A model generated the notes under the pieces. It was not told the origin of the DNA, did not search any database, and saw only the letters and a program-made list of their open reading frames with translations. Shown one piece after another: positions 1 through 13,137 of a stretch of 64,000 bases of DNA (position 1 is its first letter; each line of letters starts with the position of its first letter). The position numbers and the translations under genes were made by a program. Origin of the DNA: Nilaparvata lugens (Eukaryota; Arthropoda; Insecta; Hemiptera; Delphacidae); the NCBI RefSeq assembly GCF_014356525.2, contig NC_052508.1, positions 55,004,497 to 55,068,496 on the forward strand, in the 5' to 3' direction.

Positions 1-1243
1 AAAATCTATCAAAGTTTATTTGAAATATGGTTTTTCTAATCAATCTACTATTTATATTAAGCCTGCGATAATTCATCCATTTCAACTGTCAATTGAAGTC
101 AGAATAACGAGTCATAAAGTCAAATCAATGAGAACCATATTTTTTCAATTTTATTGTTCGTGGAATTTGTCTAAAGTTTTTATAATCTACTTTGTTATTT
201 TTCCTCGGATTTGGATAGATAAGAATCGAGAGAAATAAAAAGAACACGATTCAATAAATAATAATAAAGGTTTTCAGTGGAAAACCCTACATTGAACCGG
301 TTTTTTCATTTCATATTATTTTTAATGTTATTCTTTGTATCATTATTATATTCCACTTAACTGAGAACAGTTTAACTGAAGAATTGGAGAAAAATGTAGA
401 AAGAAAGCTTAGTGTGGGTACTCCGGCATTGGTTTGTATTAGTGTGAGTATTTCGTTCTATTGTATCTTTCTGCAAAATTGTGGGCTACAGATATGTTGG
501 TCTTGGACTGTTTATTGAGGAAGTATTTTGCAAGGGTTGAATGTCAATTGAACACATGCAGATACTTTGGAATAGTGTTTGTAATAACAATGAAACATAC
601 TACAATAAGACATCATGCGTTTCATGCAGTATAATATGCTCTCTACACCTTGATGTTGGTGATAATAAGACGTTTAAACTTTTTAAGTAGACTTCGATGT
701 GTGATTTGGTTTTTCATCTATCCGTTGTGATAAGGGTGACGCGCGAAAATACAATATAATATGAGGTAGAACAAGTCTATTATACATGGGAACTATAGTT
801 TATGTTCCTCGTTCAAAGTTTATAATAGTCCATGAACTATGTTGAATTAGCCTTTCTAAAAATGTGATCATCAATGTAGGAATCTCCCCATTTAGCAAAT
901 GTTCCAATACACGAATGCATAATCACTCAGAGACCCATAGCTCCGCAGTCGACGACGACAAGCATTGTTGACATTCATATTGTCCAAATTTCAAGTGTGC
1001 TAAAACTGCTGATCAAATAACTTTTCATTATTTGTGTTTATTTTTTAATAATCAAAACATTTCTAATAATATCAAAATATTGCCATTTAAAAGTATAAAA
1101 CATTATGAACTCAACCACCCCCATTAGAACATAATTGAACATAATCTTTTAGGTTATTCAGACAAATTTAAATGTACCCAATCTGAGATCCTCACCCTTT
1201 CGTGGTCGACTACGGCATTCACGCACAAACAAAAACCCAGCTT
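1..1243. other. AT-rich intronic DNA, nothing recognised
   Basis: By position this should be the Syt1 intron between C2A and C2B, if C2B lies to the left. I see no exon-like block, RNA gene or clear repeat boundary. A slightly GC-richer patch at about 900-990 has no recognisable coding similarity. Confidence 0.5.
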
Positions 1244-1412
1244 AAAGGTGCTTACAGACTTACGCGTCACGAACAAGCGCATTTCACTTTTTATCATGCT
1301 TATCATATATGTATCTTATTTTTTCTGTACGAATACAGATATGATAAGCATAGAATCAGCTGATGAAAAGTGAAATACGTGTGTTCCTGGCGTATAAGTT
1401 TGTACGCACCTT
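1244..1412. repeat. Foldback MITE, family with a copy at 53838-54009
   Basis: The ends are inverted (AAAGGTGCTTACAGACTTA against TAAGTTTGTACGCACCTT). The internal arms also pair (AGTGAAATACGTGTGTTC against GAACAAGCGCATTTCACT), so the element folds into one hairpin. A diverged relative lies at 53838-54009. No coding capacity. Confidence 0.65.
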
Positions 1413-2627
1413 CACATGCTTCAATGAACAGCATTAGCTAATAACCCATTGATATGTTAAATGAAGATCTCTCATCTGTGAAATCCCTTAGGGGAAAAAA
1501 GCAGGGATTCAATCACACCACACTCTTGTTTCTTTGAAGATTAAAACAATCTTCACTTGCTATTTAACAGATTAACAGATAGTATTTTTCTTCAATTTAG
1601 CTTCTTTATTTCAAATAGTTTTCTCTCGTTGTCTGTCTTGGAACTACTTTCAACTATATTCTAAACAAAGGAATAATTTGGTTAAGAAGGAACCAATTGC
1701 CATGCTATCGTGTTTGCCAATTTAGAACATTGATACCTTCCTGAAAAACCTGAAAAACTGTTGATATATCGTGCGCCACCCATAATGTGAATGTAAGTTG
1801 GCATTTCTAGTAAGGAGGTGTTTGGAATTTCTGACGGTATCAGTTGTTTAGTTTTGGAGAACAAATATGAAATCCATCATAAATTACAGCAAAAGTACCG
1901 AGCAGAATTTGTGACCTATTGAGTCAGATCCTATAGTTTGGAGAATGCATTTCGTCTCTCAGTCTTGAGATCACTCTACTTGGTGCTGCTGCATACGTGT
2001 TTTAAGGTGTTCTCAACTCAGGAATAGAGTCCCATGCAAGCTGTGCTCAAGGATGGTATATATCTTTACACTATTCTTGAGCTGGGCTTAGCTTGCTTGG
2101 CTCATAATTATCTGATCTTGAGCTCATATCTTAGCGGCTCATTTTGCCGTCTCTTATGGAAAAAGGCCTGCATGTGTGGAAAATAAATTTTTGAATATGT
2201 AATATGCAGGAATGACATCTGCATAGATCTTTGAAGCTTTGAAATTAAGAAAAACTATTTCGTGCTGATTTTCTTGCAAGAAGAAACTCTTAACGTCTAA
2301 ATTTCCTTTATATATTTAAATATGATTATATATTTATAATTTGGAGTGCCCTTAATATATTTGATTTGTCATCGGTCATTATGAAGGGTTTGATATTTCC
2401 AATCTAGGTTAGTGAATATGTGACTAACTTTTGTAGTGTCTTCTTTTTGTATTGTTTTACAGTGAATGTGAATGAGAGCCTTTCTTCTATAGGGTACTAT
2501 TATAGCCGTCAACCCTATATGTGCACTCGTGGCCTCAGGCAAGAAGTACACAGGCCTGTATAGTACCTATGATTAGTAGAGCTCATAGTTTTTGACGTCA
2601 AGTTTATTTAACCCTTTAGAAACTATA

Positions 2628-2827
2628 AGGCTAGGCACACACCAGTTAGTCAAGACATGATCAGATACGTTTAGTCAAAATACTTCACATTGTTGCTTAT
2701 GACGCAACTCACACTGATCAGTCATTGCAATTAGACATGTCTTCATAAGCAACTATGTGAAGTATTGTGACTGAACGTGTCTGATCATGTCTTGTCTTGT
2801 CTTGACTAACTGGTGTGCGCCTAGCCT
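2628..2827. repeat. Long-hairpin MITE family A, copy 1
   Basis: The termini AGGCTAGGCACACACCAGTT and AACTGGTGTGCGCCTAGCCT are inverted repeats. A second inner pair (AATACTTCACATTGTTGCTTA against TAAGCAACTATGTGAAGTATT) makes nearly the whole element self-complementary. Further copies lie at 12134-12343 and 60860-61066. It includes a perfect CRE octamer just outside, at 2593-2600. Non-coding. Confidence 0.85.
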
Positions 2828-3226
2828 AATAGTTTGTAGATGATAAAAATTCGCTCAAGTTAATCAAAACGTGATTCTCAATAAACCATTAGGTTTAGTG
2901 AAAGAATGAGTTTTCAAACAAATTTTCTCCCTTCTCAAAGTAATTTACTTTTGAAATACTTTTATAACTTATCTTGAAAACAATTTTCAATCAATATTCA
3001 GGAAAGGATTCAAAATCAGTATTAGAGAAATGTTTGTGGTGTATGGTAGAGAATTTCATTGAGTGTGCCAGTTAAAGTGGAAATGAAAAAGAAGAATGAG
3101 AGAGTGTCACTGAACCAATCAAGACAGTAATGTGATTTAGATGTGAATATTATAATAACGTTTATTTCAACCTTTCATCACCCCAACACGGGGGGGCTCT
3201 TAGTGTCTCATTGCCCACAACACCTT

Positions 3227-3588
3227 TAGGGCCGATTTCCAAACTCGGGATTTAGCTGAGTTCCAGACTTTAAACAGTTGGAGTCAGAAAATTGGCTTTC
3301 CGAAACGGAGCATAGTCGTAGTTTTTATAATAATCTTTATTTTCTCATTTCAATAATCGGAAACGTTTTTCCTCGACGAAATGAAACATTCCTAAATACC
3401 TAATTCAAATAGCTGAAACTTGATACTATTTTCTCTTTATTTTATTTTGTGTTCAATTTTCTAGTTTTTCGAAATTTGATTTAAACGTGGGCTACGACTA
3501 CGCCTCGTTTTGGAAAGCCAGTATTCTGACTCCAGCTGTTTAAAGTCTAGATCTTAGCTGAATCTCAAGCTCGGAAACCGGCCCTTAA
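3227..3588. repeat. MITE with imperfect terminal inverted repeats
   Basis: The left end TTAGGGCCGATTTCCAAACT and the right end AGCTCGGAAACCGGCCCTTA are inverted. Inner blocks also pair (GACTTTAAACAGTTGGAGTC against GACTCCAGCTGTTTAAAGTC; GGCTTTCCGAAACGGAG against CTCGTTTTGGAAAGCC). The centre is AT-rich and non-coding. Confidence 0.75.
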
Positions 3589-6500
3589 TGTTTTAAAGTT
3601 TAAAATAAAAGCATCCCCTCCATCCCACACAAATACCGGACATGAATAGGATCGGAACGTTTCATCTCTTATTAGAGAACTCAACTCATCCGTATTATGA
3701 CTGGTTTGCTGGTTGGAGATTGAAAGTTCTCTGCTTGGTAAACACAAATTCGTTCGTGACTTTAAATGCATCGTTCATCATAAGGGTGTAGTTGATACAT
3801 TTGAATGAAGTGAATGCTTTCAATTTTGACGATAACAAATAAGTAAAAATTGGTTTATACATTACCGTATTCATTTGAGTTTACAATTTGCTATTGGAGA
3901 TCGATAATTGGAATATCGTAATTGAGATTCAGTAATTTCTACGTGCGATAGTGATTTGAGTTATGTGGGATTTGAGATGAAATATAACATGAATAAAAAG
4001 AACGATGTCAGGCTATTGTATAGACAATTATGTTCCTAGACTGGAACTTATGTATCTAGACTGGAATGTATTGTTCTAGAGGTTTCTCTAATTGAGTCCA
4101 TAATTGAAGGTGTAGAAGTTGCTTCCTCTTTGTCGTGTCTCTCAATTACTAGTATTTATTTGGTGAACGGTGCTGAGTTGAAGACATAGGTTGTGTGAAG
4201 CACTTTCAGTCGAAGAAGAACTGAAACTGTACAAAAACGCATGGAACATTTCAAAGCAACTGTCCATCAAATACACAGCGACATGCACACTACGTGTACC
4301 GATTGTCAAACCAAACACACAGAGAGGCAGGCTATGAGAGCAGCCACACACCAAGTCTGCAAGCACACCGAGCACATTTAGAAATGTTGATGTCGATACT
4401 CCCGAGGTAGGTACTTACGTGTGAGGTTCGTACGAAGCAGCATGCACACATGACCGAGTCCAGTCACAACCAACCATCAACCATTTACACAGACGCAACG
4501 CAACGCAAAGCAGAGCGGTTAACGAAGAAGTACAAAAAGAGAACAGAAAACAACATGAATAATAAACGGCATTGTCTTGTGAAACTAAAAGGAAGAAGAA
4601 GAGTGACGCCATATTCAATATCAACCATAGGTAGTAGAGTAAATATCAAAAGTGAAATAGTGAATTAAAGTGTGCAAGAGTAAATATTATTATTAACCAT
4701 GTTTCTTTCGCTGTCCCACACCATATTTGTCAGTGTTTCATGGTGTGAATGTCAGTCAGTTTTCTCGTGGAAACTCGCAGCTAACTAAATTTAACGCTAG
4801 TTGGATGTCATCACTTTTATCAATTACATTTTACATGCTAGAAATACTCATTTTTCAAAAATTAGTATAGGCCTACTTGTGAGTATAAATGCAGTCGAAT
4901 TACCGTAAGTAGTTCAATTGATGGAATATAATATGCTTTCTAGGATCAACATTTGAACAAGAGAGTCAAACCTCCAATATGGATAAAAAACAAATAATAA
5001 TTCGGAAATTTTATAATTTGTTCCCGTTATCTTTGATTTATAGGCTTCAGCCTAATTCTCTCAAATACTGATCAATTCTACAGTGGGAAATATTCATTTC
5101 AATGAAATATCCATCGAAAAAATCAAGATGAATAAAATAACGTGATTACATCCAAAATAGATCTGATTCAAATTCGTTATATTTGTTCCATTGATACTTA
5201 TCACTTGAGGTCATTAAGTTTTCATAGGACTTAATTTTAGAGAATGTCAGTTCAATAGGAAGCCAAAGTGACTTTATAATGGAATTCGAACAGAGAGCAA
5301 CAATATCCAATATGTCTTCTATTATCTTTGAAAGATGGAGTTTTTAGAAATGGAAAACTCTATTTTATTAGATTTCTCATTGATTGTTGCTACCGTTAAA
5401 ATGGAAGTTGGAGATTAAAATTTATTCAAGTAGCCATTTAATTTGTATCAGGCTGGGGTAAATTTCAAAATGTTATTGGTATTCTAGAACTATAAACGTA
5501 GAATTATATCGTAAATACTCTAAAGTACGGTACATTTCGACAAAATACACTATTATGTACGGTAGGCTGAAATCAAACCGGTTTGACTCTCTTGTGGAAT
5601 TAACTACTATCAAATTGATTCCAAGATAATTATTTTCGACTGTAAAACTATAATAGCTCTCAACTTAACTATATCGACTCAGGTACTCAATTCTACATGA
5701 CTGCTCATTAGAAATATTCTAGTGTTTTGTGAATGGAAATCTATTAATAGGATACTTCTTCAGCTAAGCGATTTCGTAAAAAGTGAGAAGGAAATTCCAA
5801 ATGCTCTCAGCATACTTAGTACCTACTGCATGTGGCAATTAATCATCAACATGAACATTAGCAAGCCTTTATTATACTTAATGATTGTCTCAGTATTATC
5901 TTCAGGTATCCTCCTATTAGCTAACTGTTATTAAAATGTGCGAAAAATATATGTTCCACTTGAAACAGGATTAAAAAGTAATGATATACTTGAATCAACA
6001 ATAGGCTATTTTTCAGAGTAAAATAGTTATCTGAGTGAGTTTTCTAGATCATATTTTTTTACAGATGATGTTTGAAATGTTTTCTAGACTCATTCAAGCT
6101 ATAATCTTTCATCCAAAGTGTTTTTAGTGGGTGGAGATTCTCAACACTCAACATTTATTCTCGACAGCAGCCTCTTAAGAAGAATATATTGGGCGTTAAT
6201 CAGTTGATCACTGTGCACGTATCATATATTTGAGTGAAGCCAATTTTCAAATAAATTTATTCTCATGAATCATGAGCTGAAATGATTCATAATCTAATCC
6301 ATCGTATTGAATTATGTACGTTTCTTGTAGATGAGCTTGAAAATTGAGTAAATTATCATCCCAATCAAGACCTGCATTTTTTGAACAAATGTTTCAAGGC
6401 CTGTATTTGTTAAACCTTGAGAAAAGTCTTTTGCAATAACCTTTCTTCGCGTGAGTGAATCATATTGTTGATTCAAGATTTATAATACAAAGATATGAGC

Positions 6501-6704
6501 TTCTACCATCAAATTCATGTTATATTCAGAACAATGTATCTCAATGAAAATGTAAAACTAGCTCATCCTACAAATATGTAATACTCAGAGTAAATGGAAT
6601 TGAGAATATATAATAGAAGATCAAGTCAGGTCTTAGTAGCTATAATTTAGTATAGACGTGAATATTGTTCTATTGTTTCACTTGTTTCAATCAACGACTA
6701 ATAA
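3589..6704. other. Intronic DNA without recognised features
   Basis: There are only short chance reading frames. The stretch 4140-4660 is less AT-rich than its surroundings, with CAC/CATGCA-rich sequence, but neither strand gives a protein I recognise or paired splice signals that would make a Syt1 C2B exon. Confidence 0.5.
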
Positions 6705-6839
6705 CCCAGTTGCACGAAGGCCTGTTGATTTCCAATCATGGTTAAATTCCACGAGAGCCAATCAAACAGAGAAGGATTTTCATTGGTTCTCATGACAGTT
6801 AATCACGATCAAAATTCAACAGGCTCTTGTGCAACTGGG
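6705..6839. repeat. Foldback MITE family B, copy 1
   Basis: The ends CCCAGTTGCACGAAGGCCTG and CAGGCTCTTGTGCAACTGGG are inverted. The interior also folds (ATTCCACGAGAGCCAATC region against GATTGGTTCTCATG-like sequence). Relatives lie at 33643-33770, 33786-33935 and 49024-49156. Confidence 0.8.
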
Positions 6840-9800
6840 ACAATAATTGAATGTCTGTGATTTCTCAAATGTTAGATTCCCAGAATATTAAATTTCATGC
6901 GATAAGTATTAAATTAAAAAGTACAAATTTCCAACATTTGAAACAATATATATCTGAAATAATTAGAATTATTAAATGCAACATCATCAAAATATAAAGA
7001 ACAAATTACAAGCTAGTGATGAGGAAAAATGCAAAATGTATAAAAGTTCCTAATAAATTTTTCAAGACAGTAGTATTGCAAACAGCTCTCAATCTCTGTA
7101 GGAAGATTATAAAGTGTAAGTAGTATCCAACACACTACATGTCATCGAATATGAAATGGATATTGATATTAAAAAGTTGAACTCTTTTCTATATTAGAAT
7201 AGTAGTAAATTGAAAATCAATAATAGCAATGAACTACTAAAATGAAAGCTCATGCGATGACAGAAATGGTCGATGATTCAAGCACTGCAGATGGAAGCAA
7301 TGCATAAGAAAAATAAGAAAATGCAAGAAAAATATGTGACAAACCTTGTGAATAGCAGAAAAAGTTCAATTTCATTGGTTTTATTGCAAGTTAGTCTTGA
7401 GTGGCTTGTGAAATGGAATGCAAATTGATATTATTACTCACTCTCTTGCCAGTTAACTTGTTGAAATATTTTTCAGCTGTGTAAGTTTTGAATTATGGTA
7501 CTGGTACTGAAATTGTAAAGTTCTTTTTTGTGATAGTAATGTTTCTGTTAGCCAATATTAGAAAAGCATTCCAAACATTCGAACAATTTATGGATATAAA
7601 ATTATTGCTATTCATTTCTGATCACCAATTTGCTTTTTACATGATAAGTATTAGTCTAGATTTGACTAACAAGTGTTTTTTGATAATCATCAATATTATT
7701 TTCAATGTTTTGTTCCTATTGATTCATAAAAATAAACTACTAATTGTCAGCACTTTGCAGAAAGTCACTCATGATTATAGAAGTGGAATTTTATTAAGTA
7801 TAAATTGGTGATCATTTTAAAAGTAATCTATCTACTCTATTGAAAAACTAAATTATTGTTTGTTAACTTGAATATAATAAAACATAAAAAAATAATTTAT
7901 CTTCAACGGAACAATTTGAAAAATGGGTACGGTATAGCTGTTAGACCTTCATTGTTACAACGGTAGTAATATTCTAAAATACCTCATCAAATGACATGAA
8001 AAAGGCTCAATTATTTCAAAACCTAAACATTCCAGATAGAGACGTAGCCAGGCTTGAAGGGTTTTATTCCCTATTCCTATATCTAGAATATGTTTTGCCC
8101 AATAGTTTGTTCAAGCGAAAGATTGAAGCTTCCCCTCTATTGGCAATGACTTCCACCTCTATAACAGGAGGGGGTGGGTGTAAAGATAATGAATGGAACG
8201 GAAAGAGAAATACAACAGTTGCTTCTAACTCATTTCCCATAGCCTATATATTATTATGTAGTTACATCGAGTAGCCTACAGGTTAATTTTTACAACTCGA
8301 CCTCAACATTCCAGCTGGTGTTGTCTTATGGATCTAGAGAAATAAATACAAATTAAAAATACAAGTTTTTATCTGGATATATATCCAAAGGTAATCAAGA
8401 AGAAGCGTCTTTAGGTAAAAGCATTTTCATGGAAAAAGTTTATATAATTGGCTTTCTGGAAGAGCATGGAAGATTTCTATAGGATTTAAATTTTTCAAAA
8501 AGAGATAACTATCAACAAATAATGATAAAAACTTCAGAAACTCTCCGAGATCTGATCAATAATAATTAATGTAGACAATTCATTCAAAACATTCGACTCC
8601 TACTTACTCCGGCTACGTCTCTGAGCCTTTTTGAAATTATTCGTTTGGAGAAAAAAAATAATTTCACTTTTTACTATTTCAAGATGACTTCCCATGAAGA
8701 TAACAGCTTCCGAAATCTAACAAGTGTTCATGTGTGTATGTGTGTGTGTGTGCATTCAGTGAATACATAATAAATGATATACAAAATGCAAAAATGCAAA
8801 AGACAATCTGGTTGAGATAAGTTTATTTGTATTTACAAATAATAAAATTATCACATACTTACAATAACTTTTCTATTCAAAGAAGGGAGTTTTATGAAAT
8901 TTTCTAGACTGATACAGATAACAATGAGATTGAGCTGCGTTTAGTTTGACTCTCAATTACTCTCAAAATAAAGTTTGAAATCTATTCACTTCCTATGATG
9001 ACTCTCAAATCATATAAGAGATCAGGAATTGAAAGTGCATTTGTTAAATTTAGGCGATAGGTTAAAATAGCATTCTAAAAAGAAGAGAGTAGAGCATTGA
9101 AGTATATAAAAGAAATATGGATCAGATCATATTATTGTATATAATTGTTTTGCTTTTTATAATTCAAATATGACTCATTCATTATTTCAAGAATGACAAT
9201 TTATACAAATTCAGTGAACTTGAACAAGACCCATGAGTCGTATTTTTGTTGTGAAATAATAATTGTTTATATCTGCGACTCTCCCACTTTTTCAATAAAA
9301 TTTCAGAATATTCTAAGATATATTGTGAAAAATTTGAGTCATTCCACTGAGTGGAAATTCACGTCAATAATATTCAAGAAAACTGTCATTTGGAATTTGT
9401 TTGGATCTATTTTTAAGTCCATCATGAAAAGAATGGAACATATAGTGGAGGATTGTCGACGATGAAGAAATTTCCAAAATCACATTTGAGTATATCTTCG
9501 ATAAATTAGAAAGATCTATGTCATCATATTTCTGTCTTCACTTCACATAATATCTATTCTGGTAAGGTTACTCTCTTTATAAATATTACTTTCCAGTGAT
9601 GGATACTGTAACGCTTTCAGTTCGTTGGAGAAAAATTAATTTCCATAATAACTCATTGATTATTATGGTAGTTCTTGGAACAGATGAATATTTCTTTTTT
9701 GAGTGGAAAACAATTTCTCTTGATTCCAAGTATCAGATAAATCTCAAGTTGAGATGATTTCAAAGATTTTAAAGTATCATGGGACAGTTATTGAATATTA

Positions 9801-11238
9801 TGAGAATTGTCATGGATTTTCATTATATTTTAATTTTCCAGGATCTGATAATTCAACATTTTTTCAACCTACATAGGGTGATAAGTTGATTATGCCTTAG
9901 AAGGCTTTTATTAACTGAAGAATAAGGCTTGGCTGATTGTTCTAATTCTGTACTTTATTCCTATTTCTATTTATTGTTTTCGAAATTCTTTGATTAAGAA
10001 CCTTAATATCAAACAATGACGGTTGATTCACATGTCTAAACACTATCATAAAAAATTATAGAATTGGATAGGTAATGAATATTAATCTACTCAGCAGAGT
10101 TGAAATGTAGCCTCTTTTTTCACTTCAGAATCTATCGCAATGTCAATAAATTGCTTATTCTGGAATTAGAAATAATATAAAGTCAACATTATTAACCGGT
10201 AAGGATAGAACTGAAAGACTAGGAAAAATAAACTTGCAATCTATATTGAAGTTTGCAAAAGTGACAGAGCCTATCAAGACAAAAAATATTGACCTAAGTG
10301 GGTGTCCTTGTAGGTGGTCATTCGATCCGTGAAATCTAATATGATTCAGTGTTCATGAATCTAAAAGTGCTCTACAAAATTAATCTATACATCATTTTTC
10401 TCGAATGATTTGCCGGTGACTTTCAAATTAAAAAATGAACCGTATAATTTTGTTGAGTATGATCTGAAATTGAAATGAAAAAATGAGAATACCGAAAGGT
10501 TAAACTGTAGCATGAGATTACTTCCTTTATAATATGGATGAAGACTCTAAGTAAATCATTATTTGAAATCTATCAATTCGAACAACCAAGGGGTGGGAAA
10601 AAATTAAATTCTCGATTTCAATATTGATTTGAGTTTCCTAGTTTGATTTTTCAGGCTCAGTAAAATAGAATATCAAATTTGCTTTCAACGGGATACGATA
10701 CAGGTTTCCAAAAATGCAATATATATATTTATCATTGATTCACATTTAAACTATTCGAGTATATCACGATTCATAATAAAATAGTCAACATTGAATCAAA
10801 TCATTTAGCAAAAAATTGCTTGTTTTTCTATCCAAACTCGGAACGTGGAATCACATATTGAAGAGGTTTCTGAAGAGATAACAGTGCAAATTAGAACGTG
10901 AATTACTGAGTGAAATATCAATACTGTACGATGGAGAGCGTAGACGTAATTCTGTACGTTTGAGTAAGATGAATAGCTGGGGACGAAGTTTCTATCTTCT
11001 AAGTAAATATGAATATATCAAAAAATTATCAACAAGTATCGTATATCGATAGATATTCTAGATGGAATTATAACACCTGCATATATTTTATTGGTAGAAT
11101 AGAGGATAAATATTGGTTAGAAATTTCTCTGTACGATTGAACAAATGATATTCTAGAAAGGTTTCCAATCCTACCAATAACTACCACATTTTATCATGAT
11201 AAAATCACATGTAGGCCTACTCAGTGCTCAGTGCACTC
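6840..11238. other. AT-rich intronic DNA
   Basis: There is a short TG run near 8733-8752. The 107-codon plus-strand frame at 7488-7811 and the 90-codon frame at 9193-9465 are Ile/Phe/Lys-rich, as expected by chance from AT-rich DNA. No exon or repeat boundaries recognised. Confidence 0.5.
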
Positions 11239-11977
11239 AGGTTTGAATTAAGATATGTGTGCATTCATTACAATGTGTTACATTCCGGGTTTGAGGCTGT
11301 GCAAAGGCTAAAAATAAACTTTCTACTCGTGATATTTTTCTAAGTTTTTCGATTTGTATATCAACAAGCTATCAAAATGAAATAGTTTTCTCAGCAAAAC
11401 ATTTTTTTTCTGATCATTACTTTTTGAGATATGAGCGCCTGAAGTTTGAATTTTTGGGACAGAACATTTCAAATTCGGTAAGATATAAATCCATGAGATT
11501 TAGAGGATAGATTTTTCATGGTATTATTGATCTATTAAAACAAATTTTTTTTAAATATCAATTTTTAAGATAGTTATTCAATTTACTAAAAATAGCCAAA
11601 AATAACTTTCAGTTGAGTTATTTTTGGTAAATTGGATAACTTTTTCAAAAATTGATATTTTCAGAAAATTTTTGTTTTACTAGATCAACAATACCATGAA
11701 GAATCCATCCTCTTAATCTCATGGATTTATATCTTACCGAATTTGAAATGTTCTGTCTCAAAAATTCAAACTTTAGGCGCTCATATCTCAAAAAGTAATG
11801 ATCAGAAAAAAAATGATTTGCTGAGAAAACTATTTTATTTTGATAGCTTGATGATATACAAATCGAAAAACTCAGAAAAATATCACGATTAGGAAGCTTA
11901 TTTTTAGCCTTTGCACAGCCTCAAACCCCGGAATGTAACACATTGTAATGAATGCACACATATCTTAATTCAAACCT
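11239..11977. repeat. 739-bp near-perfect foldback element
   Basis: The left end AGGTTTGAATTAAGATATGT pairs with ACATATCTTAATTCAAACCT at the right end. Pairing continues inward through GAGGCTGTGCAAAGGCTAAA and its complement to an AT-rich centre near 11600. A second, shorter copy lies at 56929-57520 and lacks the outer 50-60 bp. The element sits about 1 kb downstream of the C2A exon in the Syt1 transcript. Confidence 0.88.
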
Positions 11978-12133
11978 TGTTTAGCATCAAACGTGGATGA
12001 TACATATAGCACTTGAAAATGACATCAATGTTGAAACATATTGTGAGTAGAAATTTCAAAAAAGGGTACTTAGATTTTTTATTTATATTTCTTGATGATA
12101 CATAATAGTTCTACAGGCATGGTGCACAATCTT

Positions 12134-12343
12134 AGGCTAGGCGCACACCAGTTAGTCAAGGCAGGACAAGACATGATCAGACACGTAAAGTCACAATACT
12201 TCACATAGCTGCTTGTGACGCAACTCACACTGATTAGTCATTGCAATAAGACATGTCTCTATTAGCAACTATGTGAAGTATTGTGACTAAATGTGTCTGA
12301 TCATGTCTTGTCTTGTATTGACTAACTGGTGTGTGCCTAGTCT
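12134..12343. repeat. Long-hairpin MITE family A, copy 2
   Basis: Same termini and inner palindrome as 2628-2827, with AGGCTAGGCGCACACCAGTT at the left and GTGTGTGCCTAGTCT at the right. It lies between the 739-bp foldback and the minisatellite, inside the intron after the C2A exon. Confidence 0.85.
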
Positions 12344-12627
12344 TAGTTTGACAATAATCCTAACAGGTTGAAGATTGGATAAAGCTATGGTTGCATTAAT
12401 ATATGAGATTTCGAGTCTAAATCACAAGTTGATTCAATTTAATTAGAACTAGGATGGTGCATAGGGCCCTTGAACTGCAAAGGAGCAGTTGGGATTGGGG
12501 TTTAAGGTTAAGTTAAAACCCCAAAAGTTTTGTCAGTGTTAATTAAGAATACTGATGATAATAGCAACCTGAAATCTAATTATCAGTGATGGAGTGATCA
12601 GTTTGCTTTTTGAAGGCACATAGAGAC

Positions 12628-12958
12628 TATTGATACTAGTTGGAGAACAGTTATTATCTGCTGAATAACACTAGATGGGATACTGTTGAAACTAGTTGGG
12701 AAACAGTTTTATCAGTTGATATCAGTTGGGAAACTGTTGATACTAGTTGAAAAACAGTTATAATCAGTTGAATAACAGTTCATATTAGTTGAGAAACAGT
12801 TGAAACTAGTTGAAAAACAGTTTATATCAGTTTGATAACAGTTGATATTAGTTGGAAAACTGTTGATACTAATTTGAAAACAGTATATATCAGTTGGATA
12901 ACAGTTGATATTAGTTGGGAAACTGTTGAAACTAGTTGAAAAACAGTTGTTGAACATT
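12628..12958. repeat. Minisatellite of about 21-22 bp abutting the Syt1 C2A splice donor
   Basis: Diverged tandem units of the type TTGATACTAGTTGGAAAACAG run with higher-order alternation and end 2 bp before the donor GT at 12959-12960. Units contain both AACTGTT and AACAGTT, which are complementary, and the palindrome ACTAGT, so the transcribed intron start can fold on itself. Confidence 0.85.
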
Positions 12959-12960
12959 AC

Positions 12961-13137
12961 CTGGCCTCCCTCGCCTTCAACGCTCTGCAACTCCTTCCAT
13001 TCCTCAATGGTTTGGGCCAGATCTACCTGACACAGCGGCACCTTCACCTCTCCAATCTGGTCGTGCTTCGAGAATCGGTCAAAGTCGAAGATCGCAAACA
13101 CCAGTGTCTTGTTCATTGCATCGGCATACGGCACACT
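12961..13137 (-). CDS. Syt1: Syt1 exon: second half of the C2A domain
   Basis: The acceptor is GTTACAG|AGTGTG and the donor GGCCAG|GTAATG. The exon is 177 nt, phase 0, 59 codons: [20 protein letters not shown] through QSVEGEGGQ. It holds the calcium-binding loop 3 aspartates ([10 protein letters not shown], three Asp), so with the previous exon all five C2A calcium ligands are present. The end EGEGGQ is where Drosophila continues into EKLGDICFSLRY, the start of C2B. No such sequence was found at 1-12960. The open frame continues past the donor only because the minisatellite next to it lacks stops in this frame; that repetitive Cys/Phe/Asn/Pro peptide is not coding. Confidence 0.98.

Noticed and set aside
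4140..4660. Candidate Syt1 C2B exon, because less AT-rich than its surroundings
   Set aside because: No minus-strand frame resembles C2B (no SDPYVK, NPYYNE or similar words).
7488..7811. 107-codon hydrophobic plus-strand frame, considered as a receptor fragment
   Set aside because: Composition is what AT-rich DNA gives by chance; no family motif or splice context.
12712..12960. Extension of the C2A reading frame into a Cys/Phe/Asn/Pro-rich repeat peptide
   Set aside because: A good donor (CAG|GTAATG) ends the exon at 12961. The extension is the minisatellite translated.
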